A stretch of DNA of 28,008 nt from a virus: IMG/VR virus record IMGVR_UViG_3300017971_000661, positions 1 to 28,008 of that record, one strand, 5' to 3'. The position numbers were made by a program, and so were the translations under genes. Positions 6,715-12,326 of the stretch are shown here, piece by piece (position 1 is the first letter of the stretch; each line of letters starts with the position of its first letter). Under the pieces are notes generated by a model. It was not told the DNA's origin. It saw only the letters and a list, made by a program, of their open reading frames with translations, and did not search any database.

Positions 6715-7129
6715 TACTACAAATTCAGAGTCAGAAAGAGAACTCACCTTCCAACATCTAAATCGCTACGGCATCAACCCGTTTGCCGCAAAAGCACTGG
6801 TGGTTGAGTATATAGAAAAGGTATCGCCAAGGCCGTTAGTTGTTACAGTGAACCTTGAATCTAAAGCCAAAGATATTATGGACTTAAGGGAAGGGACCAA
6901 GCGCCAGGTTTATATCGAGATGAGAACACCAGGGAGAGTAGGCGTGAAAGCAACTGATATTGGCGTAAATAATACTATGCTTAAGATGCTTGCACTATCC
7001 TACTACCTGAATCGTAGGCCCAAGCCTTTTAGTTTCCTGTTCGCAGGAGTCGAGATTCATTTAAGGACTCCAGGAGTAGCTGAAGATAAGTACACCAATA
7101 TTGCTCGTAACATAATGGCTCGCAAATGA
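6704..7129 (+). CDS. Hypothetical protein in the replication operon
   Basis: A 141-residue soluble protein with mixed alpha/beta predicted character and no recognised motif. The start ATG overlaps the nuclease gene by 11 nt, and the stop overlaps the next start (ATGA), so it is part of a coupled operon. The charged helical first third and the short beta stretches (PLVVTVNLES, RQVYIEMRT) do not identify a family. Confidence 0.75.
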   Translation: MGFNTTNSESERELTFQHLNRYGINPFAAKALVVEYIEKVSPRPLVVTVNLESKAKDIMDLREGTKRQVYIEMRTPGRVGVKATDIGVNNTMLKMLALSYYLNRRPKPFSFLFAGVEIHLRTPGVAEDKYTNIARNIMARK

Positions 7130-7572
7130 GATCAAAAGACTTCTGCATAATACAAAGTGATGGCTCGATAGATTGTGGTGATGCTGTTAACTATGAAGGC
7201 CACTATAATTATTTAAACCCTACCAATCCCCTAGTTAAATCATTCTCTAAGTTCTATGAGGTTAAAGAAACTGGTGGATACGTCAGACATCCGGACCCAA
7301 CTATGACCAACTATGGTTTTGGTGCAGTCTATATAGACTACAAGAGAGGGTGTATAACCAGGGATCAGATGGTTGGCATTATCATGGGATTATTCGCCCA
7401 AGGCGATGAGGTGGCTAGTCTTCGGTTCGCATTGCACCACAAGAGGAGACACTTCCTTCGTACGTATTCAATGGTTAAAAGAGGTGAAGACATTAGAGAC
7501 AATGTAACCAGACAAGCAGATCTTACTGGCCCTGAGATATGGCAAATGGAAATAAGATTGCTGGGTGCTTAG
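7126..7572 (+). CDS. Hypothetical protein, last gene of the early operon
   Basis: A 148-residue protein, not recognised. It begins on an ATGA overlap with the previous gene. It has Tyr- and Gly-rich stretches (AVNYEGHYNYLNP), a central segment (GFGAVYIDYKRGCI) and a basic helix (ALHHKRRHFLRTYSMVKR). There is no membrane segment. It is the last tightly coupled gene before the 535-bp noncoding zone. No clear plus-strand terminator follows, so early transcription may run into that zone. Confidence 0.75.
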   Translation: MRSKDFCIIQSDGSIDCGDAVNYEGHYNYLNPTNPLVKSFSKFYEVKETGGYVRHPDPTMTNYGFGAVYIDYKRGCITRDQMVGIIMGLFAQGDEVASLRFALHHKRRHFLRTYSMVKRGEDIRDNVTRQADLTGPEIWQMEIRLLGA

Positions 7573-7620
7573 CCGTCTTCTGAAATGACCTCGACTTTGT
7601 ATGATTCCATCCTTATCTCC

Positions 7621-7667
7621 AACAAAAAGAACCGGGGAGTGAGACGTGCACTCTCAACTCCCCCGGT
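7621..7667 (-). terminator. Strong intrinsic terminator, minus strand
   Basis: Read on the minus strand, ACCGGGG(G)AGU(U)GAGA pairs with UCUCACUCCCCGGU around the loop GUGCACG. This gives a 14-bp stem with two single-base bulges (7631-7667). It is followed immediately by TCTTTTTGTT (7630-7621). It would stop the noncoding RNA below as well as any late read-through before it reaches the early genes. Confidence 0.85.
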
Positions 7668-7794
7668 CAATCCAGATCTTTCTCTGGTGTCCACCGATTA
7701 GCCTATTCTGACGTTGTCATCGGCAAGGAACTACGGCCTTGGATTAATTTATTTAGCGGTCAATCAGATCCTAGGCTACTGCGACCCCACCTTT

Positions 7795-7823
7795 ATTATA
7801 GATTAAAATGAACGGATTGTAAA
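7795..7823 (-). promoter_or_regulatory. Sigma70-like promoter P2, minus strand
   Basis: TTTACA (7823-7818), a 17-nt spacer, then a perfect TATAAT (7800-7795). Transcription would begin near 7788 and give a shorter RNA of about 165 nt ending at the 7621 terminator. The -35 element lies in one of the TTTACAAT motifs that recur in this zone. Confidence 0.65.
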
Positions 7824-8003
7824 TAATGAAAGCCACATTTTGTCGGGGCTCGAACCCGACTCCTGGATCTTGCTAGCGAGGAAGTCTGCCAGCACTCAAG
7901 AGGTATTTCTACCGATTTATTTTCCACCAACTATTGCCAGTCAGACTACTTAACGGAGTTCATCTTTTAGCTCAGGGAAGATATGTGGCACTCTCCCCAA
8001 TTT

Positions 8004-8032
8004 TTGATTCAAAAAGAAAGCCCCATTATAGT
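8004..8032 (+). promoter_or_regulatory. Possible plus-strand promoter toward the orphan ORF
   Basis: TTGATT (8004-8009), 17 nt, TATAGT (8027-8032). It overlaps the -10 element of P1 on the other strand, so the two could not be used at once. It would start near 8039 and feed the ORF at 8107-8523. It is weaker than P1 and could be fortuitous. Confidence 0.35.
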
Positions 8033-8053
8033 GATTGTAAACCCAATTGTAAA
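8025..8053 (-). promoter_or_regulatory. Sigma70-like promoter P1, minus strand
   Basis: TTTACA (8053-8048), a 17-nt spacer and a perfect TATAAT (8030-8025), with transcription expected to start near 8018. Five of six -35 bases and all six -10 bases match consensus. It has the same architecture as P2 about 230 bp away. Confidence 0.7.
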
Positions 8054-8079
8054 CCCTTGGGAGAATTAATTGTAAACTT
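8034..8079 (+). repeat. Three direct repeats ATTGTAAAC(CC)
   Basis: Copies of ATTGTAAAC lie at 8034, 8046 and 8069 (the first two continue as CCC), with spacings of 12 and 23 bp, about one and two helical turns. A related ATTGTAAA lies at 7816. One copy contains the -35 of P1. Possible operator sites or iterons, or remnants of duplicated promoters. Confidence 0.7.
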
Positions 8080-8097
8080 ATAAGGAGTTTACCCTAG

Positions 8098-8136
8098 TTT
8101 ATTAAGATGAGACCAAAATTGATTCATCTTAATAAA
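8098..8136 (+). promoter_or_regulatory. 13-bp perfect inverted repeat over a start codon
   Basis: The arms 8098-8110 and 8124-8136 (TTTATTAAGATGA and its exact complement) flank a 13-nt spacer. The ATG of the downstream ORF (8107-8109) is inside the left arm, so an RNA hairpin would hide it. It could also be a DNA operator. It has no U-tract, so it is not a classical terminator. Confidence 0.75.
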
Positions 8137-8523
8137 AGAGAAGGCCTGGGATCGGCTGGGAGGAGCTGCGTCTCCCTTACCGCGGCCATGGATCCGTCGT
8201 TATCTCTGCTCGAGACCGAATCCCAGGTCCTAGTGGCTGGATTCTCTGACTGGACTCTGCTTTATCTATGTGACGCTTGGTTACTGCTTGCTACTATATT
8301 CGATAGGCTTAACAGTAATGAAGACAACATAACATTCCTTGGCCAAGTGATAGTAGCCTTGGAACATCAACCAACTTTAATTGGCAAGTGGTTTATCAGG
8401 AATATAATCAGCATTAACCAGCAAAGAAAAAAGCTTAACAAGTATTGGGGTGGCTGGAGAAACAAAAGTTTCATGGTTCAACCTTACATTCAAAAACTCA
8501 TTAAGCTTCAAGTCGGTGCTTAG
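8107..8523 (+). CDS. Orphan plus-strand ORF convergent with the endolysin gene
   Basis: A 138-codon frame with no family I recognise. The last 90 residues have ordinary-looking phage codon use and composition, with a hydrophobic stretch (LLYLCDAWLLLATIF) and a basic end (RKKLNKYWGGWRNKSF). An open frame this long is unlikely by chance in AT-rich DNA. The first 45 codons lie in an unusually GC-rich, palindrome-rich segment. Translation signals are weak: AAGGAG is 19 nt from ATG 8107, and ATG 8188 has no visible ribosome site. The stop overlaps the endolysin stop region by 4 nt. It may be a late-added early gene, or a chance frame across a structured RNA. Confidence 0.45.
   Translation: MRPKLIHLNKREGLGSAGRSCVSLTAAMDPSLSLLETESQVLVAGFSDWTLLYLCDAWLLLATIFDRLNSNEDNITFLGQVIVALEHQPTLIGKWFIRNIISINQQRKKLNKYWGGWRNKSFMVQPYIQKLIKLQVGA
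8142..8229. other. GC-rich structured island with clustered palindromic hexamers
   Basis: CCTGGGAT plus CGG (near 8145-8155) pairs with CCG plus ATCCCAGG (8216-8228), giving an 11-bp stem with one bulge. Inside is a GGGAG/CTCCC hairpin (8158-8176). The interval between carries CCGCGG (8180), CCATGG (8186), GGATCC (8190) and CTCGAG (8209) within 35 bp, with AGGCCT at 8142. The island is clearly more GC-rich than the flanking DNA. It could be an RNA domain on either strand. Confidence 0.55.
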
Positions 8524-9095
8524 AACGGTTTAAGGAAGCCTCTGACTAACATGCTTCCTGTGCCTTTAATGTTTCTCTTCACCAGGTAAACACCGCCACC
8601 GTCTCTTACAACGTGACCATCAACAACACCTTTTTCAGTGTTACCTTCAAGTGTCCACATCTCGTCACCATCTGTGGCAAATACAATTCCAGTGTGACCT
8701 GAATTAGTCTTACCCTTTCTCCAGATAATGACAGCGCCGGGTAAAGGATAGAACCTAATCCTTTGTTCCTGGTCCGTTTTATTCCAGCAAGTTTGGACAT
8801 GTTCAGTTGCAAAAACTGGAGACACAATCTTAAACCTATTCTCAACGTAGGCAATCAGAGTCTGAACAAGGCTCATGCACCAAGGCTCAGATACAGCACC
8901 ACCAATAGTCTCTTGGATAAGTTCAACGAACTCTCCTCTATTGTTACCGCCTTCCTCTCTTATTCCTACGCAAGCTTGCGCTGCACAGACAAGAAGTAAA
9001 CGCGCGTCCCTATGAACTATTGCGTGTTGGGCAACTCCATTGCTATGAAGCTTGCTATCAATCCAATTATACATTTTCTTTTCTATTTTTCTCAC
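8520..9095 (-). CDS. CHAP-type endolysin (cysteine peptidase/amidase)
   Basis: A 191-residue peptidoglycan hydrolase of the NlpC/P60-CHAP superfamily. The catalytic Cys is in EPWCMSLVQ and the His is in SGHTGIVFA, followed by the typical LEGNT segment. It probably cuts stem-peptide bonds of the host wall at lysis. No signal peptide is present, so release needs a holin. The start is GTG at 9095, overlapping the preceding stop (GTGA), with a modest AAGGGA upstream. It is the last gene of the late operon. Confidence 0.85.
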   Translation of the reverse strand: MRKIEKKMYNWIDSKLHSNGVAQHAIVHRDARLLLVCAAQACVGIREEGGNNRGEFVELIQETIGGAVSEPWCMSLVQTLIAYVENRFKIVSPVFATEHVQTCWNKTDQEQRIRFYPLPGAVIIWRKGKTNSGHTGIVFATDGDEMWTLEGNTEKGVVDGHVVRDGGGVYLVKRNIKGTGSMLVRGFLKPF

Positions 9096-9394
9096 TTACC
9101 GCAATCCCTTTTCAGCTTATTGTAACGCATAACCAACTCTTCAAAGTCTTCAGTAGTCGTGCCGATCATACCTTTTTTGTGTGACTCAGTTAAGGTCATA
9201 GTCTTCTCACAGACTTCCTTACCTTCAACTTCAATAGGAACACACCATTGAAACCTATACTCTGGAGTTATCTCTAAGTACCAGAAATCAAAGTCTTTCT
9301 CTTGCCTATCGCATGAACTGGCACCAAGGCTAAATATCGCCAAAGCGACCAATAAGATTACGTGCCGCTTTTCTAGCTTTCTGAACATCTTCAT
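9092..9394 (-). CDS. Lipoprotein-like protein, possible outer-membrane spanin
   Basis: A 100-residue protein with a basic start, a hydrophobic segment (VILLVALAIF) and a lipobox-like ASSC before Asp, so export and lipidation at Cys28 are likely, although Ala at -3 is not ideal. The rest is soluble with a Cys pair (WCVP and KEVCEK). Its ATG, with an AGAGGA site, lies 65 nt inside the end of the preceding gene in another frame. That embedded layout is typical of Rz/Rz1 spanin pairs. With the endolysin next to it, an o-spanin role is the best guess. A plain phage lipoprotein is the alternative. Confidence 0.65.
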   Translation of the reverse strand: MKMFRKLEKRHVILLVALAIFSLGASSCDRQEKDFDFWYLEITPEYRFQWCVPIEVEGKEVCEKTMTLTESHKKGMIGTTTEDFEELVMRYNKLKRDCGK

Positions 9395-9590
9395 CGGTTA
9401 TTTCCTCTGCCTTAATAATTCTATCGGCTATGACTTCATTTCCTTTCTTGAACTCTTTCGCAGCTTCAGTTGTTTTCTCGTTGTCTTTATCTTCTGCATG
9501 CTTGTTCTTAATCCAAATATAAAACTTTTCTAGTCCCCACACCAAGGCGCTCGAAAGCACCTTGGATAGGACTACTGAAAGCGCACCCAT
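9330..9590 (-). CDS. Small membrane/coiled-coil protein, possible inner spanin or holin
   Basis: An 86-residue protein with an N-terminal hydrophobic or amphipathic stretch (VVLSKVLSSALVWGLEKFYIWI) followed by a long charged helix suited to a coiled coil. One N-terminal membrane anchor plus a periplasmic coiled coil is the plan of inner-membrane spanins. The next gene starts inside its 3' end, as Rz1 does in Rz. Its start overlaps the preceding stop (TAATG). A holin role cannot be excluded. Confidence 0.6.
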   Translation of the reverse strand: MGALSVVLSKVLSSALVWGLEKFYIWIKNKHAEDKDNEKTTEAAKEFKKGNEVIADRIIKAEEITDEDVQKARKAARNLIGRFGDI

Positions 9591-9793
9591 TACATTAATT
9601 CCTTGGCTACACCCTTCCAGTCAAGATTTTCTCTAGCCGCAGCCACAATCTTAACAAGAGCGTCATCAACAGTGTTGTCAGACTTTGCAGCTAGATCTTC
9701 TAGTGCATCAATAACATCAATCTCAGCGTGTACTTTGATGATGCCGTTCTCTACTTTTACTTCAGCCATTACAGCTTTCTTTTCTTCAGACAT
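9590..9793 (-). CDS. Hypothetical small protein in the lysis cassette
   Basis: A 67-residue acidic protein with beta-rich first half (AEVKVENGIIKVHAEID) and helical second half. There is no membrane segment or recognised motif. The GGGGGACATATG context gives a usable ribosome site. It sits between two membrane-protein candidates of the lysis region. It might modulate holin timing, but that is only positional inference. Confidence 0.65.
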   Translation of the reverse strand: MSEEKKAVMAEVKVENGIIKVHAEIDVIDALEDLAAKSDNTVDDALVKIVAAARENLDWKGVAKELM

Positions 9794-9802
9794 ATGTCCC
9801 CC

Positions 9803-9991
9803 TTATATTTGTTTGTGCTTAAGCACTTCCATTGCAAATTGAATTAATAACGTGACTACTATGCTTGCGGCTCCTGCGCCGCCTATTATTTGCCACTTAA
9901 AGGCAATCAGTGTATCCATCTTTTTATCAATAGCTGAAAGCCTTTCGTTAGTATGCTTTATAAAATAGTCCACTAAATCTTTATCTGCCAT
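9803..9991 (-). CDS. Small single-span membrane protein, holin candidate
   Basis: A 62-residue protein: residues 1-32 are a charged helix (LVDYFIKHTNERLSAIDKKM), and residues about 33-56 are one membrane span (IIGGAGAASIVVTLLIQF). The tail is short and basic. This order (cytoplasmic coiled coil, then one C-terminal span) resembles XhlA-like haemolysin and small holin accessory proteins. With the endolysin downstream and no better holin in view, it is the main holin candidate. Confidence 0.65.
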   Translation of the reverse strand: MADKDLVDYFIKHTNERLSAIDKKMDTLIAFKWQIIGGAGAASIVVTLLIQFAMEVLKHKQI

Positions 9992-9992
9992 A

Positions 9993-12326
9993 TTACCACT
10001 CCGTTGTTTCCACTAAAGGTTCAATTTCTTTTAATTGCGCCCACGTCTCATCCTTGGACGAATTGCCATTAATAACAGAACTACCGCCAACACTCGCAGA
10101 CACAAAGGTGAGAGTTGTTGTTGTCGCTTGAAATACCGCAGATGTATGTCGAAGATCGGCTGCCCCGTTAAAAGATAAAGGTATAATTTGCCTAGCCACT
10201 TTTGAGCCATCATGCTCAATATTTATATCCACGTTGTCTGTGGTTGCCGCCGTTAGAGCGGCCCTACCATGTAAGTCAACCTCATACCACTGACCAACAA
10301 CTAAGTTTGAAAAGGTTAAATCACTCATAGTTGTATTTGTAGTTATATCTGCCGTTAAATATTTTATTTGGGTTTTCTTCGTCCCTCTATACTCACTATG
10401 CTTTGAAGTGTCTTGAACACTGGCTATAGATAGGTAATGATTTATAGAGTTAAATAAAGTAAAGCCTGTATCACTTCTAATCCCGACTACTTGATCTTTC
10501 TCTAAGTATTTCTCTGCATGAAAAGTTTTTATAGTGGTTGCTGTTGGATTGTTAGATACAGGTATATCTATTGTTCCATCAATATAAAGATACATAGTTG
10601 CGGCTTGGCTCGCGGTAGTCCCCACCGCTCCTGTAAATACATACTTGCCATCAGCAGGGACAGTAAACTGGGAACCACTCCACGCACCTAGTTCGTCACT
10701 TACTTCAGTAAAATCAAGATTGGTAGTACTGGCTGTGATTGATGTCCCGCCGTTTCCTGAGCCGCGCACATCAACATTCTTATAATCAACCGCAGCACTA
10801 GAAAATAAAGCCCCTGACTTCCAGCCTTCTATTGGTACTGTAAATTTAAAACTTACATAATCCCCAGAGACAAAAGAAAAGGGACTTGTATTTGTTACTA
10901 CAGATGCCCCGTCTGCTAGCACTCTTACTGTGTTACCTGGTTGATAAAAGAATACTTGCCCGTGTTGTCTATTTCCCGCTGTGCCAGAGTCGAATAGAAA
11001 AGCAGCACCTATAGAAGGTCTATCATTAGATTGACTTATCTTTGATTCATCGACTGTCTCATCTAATGTTAAATCAAGAACTGTAGTACTTGCTGGTGTC
11101 CCCGTTAATTGGACCGTAACTTCATACTCTGCCGAGTCACCTACCCTTCTTTTTTTCGCCGATACTGTGCTGTTCGTCCAGCTATCTGTTACCGTGGCAG
11201 TCTCCCACTCACTTCCAATAAACCCAGGAACTAGTTCGTCTGGCGCAAGCTTTGTTCTATCAACGTAAACGTCATAAGCTGTGGCATTGGTACTCGCCAC
11301 GTGAAAGATAAACCTTAAGTTCGTGTCAGAACTTGTGGCATTTAATAAACATTTATAATCAGAACCGTCATCGGCTTTCAGTAATTCATTTGTTGGTGGA
11401 CCTGTTCCAATAACTGTCGTTCCAACACATTGATGTATCTCATTTGAGCCTATCAAATAATACCAAATAGTAACGTCACCACTGGCATAATTGGTACTGG
11501 TTTCATAACTAAATGAAGCGACCATTGTATTAGGTCCGACTTTTTCCAACCTGTAAAAGTTATCTGAAGCAATGGCAAAGCCTTCACCTTGAGCATCATT
11601 GGCTGACTTTGCAATCTTATAACTGGCGTCACCTGATAGTTGAACTGAAGTCTCACTTGATACCGTTAAGTAGTCAACCGTTCCACCTGTACCATCCACA
11701 GGGTTCGCAGCCCCGTCGTCATAAGTAGTTACGTTTGAAGTGTCATCTGCTTCAAAGTCTGGAAAGTAAGTGATACCACCAAGACCGGAGCCACCGCCAG
11801 CCCCTATTGCTGTTTCTGTTCCAGAACTATTAAGCACATACAATGTGTCATCGTTCTTTGCATAAACTTTTACGTTGCCAGAGGAAGGATTACTTGGTGT
11901 CGTCTCATGGCTTAAAGTCATTGGATCTGTTAGTATTAAACCATCAAAAGTAGGCGTATCAGTTGTCACTAGACTTTGGTCTAGTACACCTAAATATCCC
12001 CACTGTGTGTTGGAGATTGTCACCGAATCAATGTTTTCAATTTGATCTGCTTCAGCACTTGTAATGTCACCAAGAATAGAATCAAGGCTATCTAAAATAA
12101 CACCGTCCGCTGCAACATCTCTACCATCTATGGTCCCAGTTGTAGTTGTGTTTCCAGTAATTGCTAAGTCACTTGTAGGCGTTAACGCTATATTACCGCT
12201 TGTAGAACTTATTGTGTTGCCATTTATATTTATGTTATCTACCTGTAGTTCTGGCAGTTGAGATACACCCCAAGCCGCCACACTGGTAAACAGTACTATT
12301 AATATGATATGTATTGCCCGTCTCAT
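9993..12326 (-). CDS. Large tail or adhesion protein with signal peptide and C1q-like domain
   Basis: A 777-residue protein, probably part of the tail-fibre system. Residues 1-20 are a classical signal peptide (basic start, IIHILIVLF-like core, AWG cleavage region). The start is fixed by GGAGG 5 nt upstream and by a TAATG overlap. Residues 35-130 carry the low-complexity T/G/D pattern common in fibres (TGTIDGRDVAADG). A beta-sandwich lies at about 375-505 and includes FTVPIEGW. Residues about 540-640 fit a C1q/TNF-like jelly roll (GSQFTVPADGKYVFTG ... YLEKDQVVGI). The C-terminal domain is unknown. A cleavable export signal is odd for a virion part. It may be a host-surface or lipid-face protein instead of a virion protein. 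Confidence 0.75.
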   Translation of the reverse strand: MRRAIHIILIVLFTSVAAWGVSQLPELQVDNININGNTISSTSGNIALTPTSDLAITGNTTTTGTIDGRDVAADGVILDSLDSILGDITSAEADQIENIDSVTISNTQWGYLGVLDQSLVTTDTPTFDGLILTDPMTLSHETTPSNPSSGNVKVYAKNDDTLYVLNSSGTETAIGAGGGSGLGGITYFPDFEADDTSNVTTYDDGAANPVDGTGGTVDYLTVSSETSVQLSGDASYKIAKSANDAQGEGFAIASDNFYRLEKVGPNTMVASFSYETSTNYASGDVTIWYYLIGSNEIHQCVGTTVIGTGPPTNELLKADDGSDYKCLLNATSSDTNLRFIFHVASTNATAYDVYVDRTKLAPDELVPGFIGSEWETATVTDSWTNSTVSAKKRRVGDSAEYEVTVQLTGTPASTTVLDLTLDETVDESKISQSNDRPSIGAAFLFDSGTAGNRQHGQVFFYQPGNTVRVLADGASVVTNTSPFSFVSGDYVSFKFTVPIEGWKSGALFSSAAVDYKNVDVRGSGNGGTSITASTTNLDFTEVSDELGAWSGSQFTVPADGKYVFTGAVGTTASQAATMYLYIDGTIDIPVSNNPTATTIKTFHAEKYLEKDQVVGIRSDTGFTLFNSINHYLSIASVQDTSKHSEYRGTKKTQIKYLTADITTNTTMSDLTFSNLVVGQWYEVDLHGRAALTAATTDNVDINIEHDGSKVARQIIPLSFNGAADLRHTSAVFQATTTTLTFVSASVGGSSVINGNSSKDETWAQLKEIEPLVETTEW

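Larger units (their letters stand above)
7621..8018 (-). ncRNA. Candidate structured noncoding RNA, about 400 nt
   Basis: This covers most of the 535-bp stretch without a gene. A consensus-like promoter (8025-8053) points into it and a strong terminator closes it. In between, the minus strand holds: 7-bp GCCACAT/ATGTGGC (7983-7989 with 7832-7838); a GGTA-GAAA-TACC hairpin with a GNRA loop (7902-7913); TGCTGGC/GCTAGCA (7871-7894), which needs a G-U pair available only on this strand; a tRNA T-arm look-alike (7842-7860); TAGCCTA/TAGGCTA plus TCTGA/TCAGA (7699-7711 with 7764-7778); CAAGG/CCTTG (about 7724-7742); and CCAGA/TCTGG (about 7672-7687). No open frame of size exists. It is not a standard tRNA or tmRNA. 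The function is unknown; the large ornate phage RNAs (GOLLD, ROOL) are the nearest idea to test. Confidence 0.6.

Noticed and set aside
7832-7925. A canonical tRNA gene on the minus strand ending at the T-arm-like hairpin
   Set aside because: The T-arm is excellent, but the seven bases after it find no acceptor partner at tRNA distance, and no 7-nt anticodon loop with T33 and a purine at 37 can be placed. Only a tRNA-like domain is claimed.
7621-8018. A tmRNA gene
   Set aside because: Length is right, but the T-arm is in the middle, no CCA-ready acceptor end follows it, and no proteolysis-tag reading frame ending in Ala-Ala is visible.
8034-8079. CRISPR-like array
   Set aside because: Only three short 9-11-nt repeats with 1-14-nt gaps; no repeat-spacer structure of CRISPR size and no cas genes.
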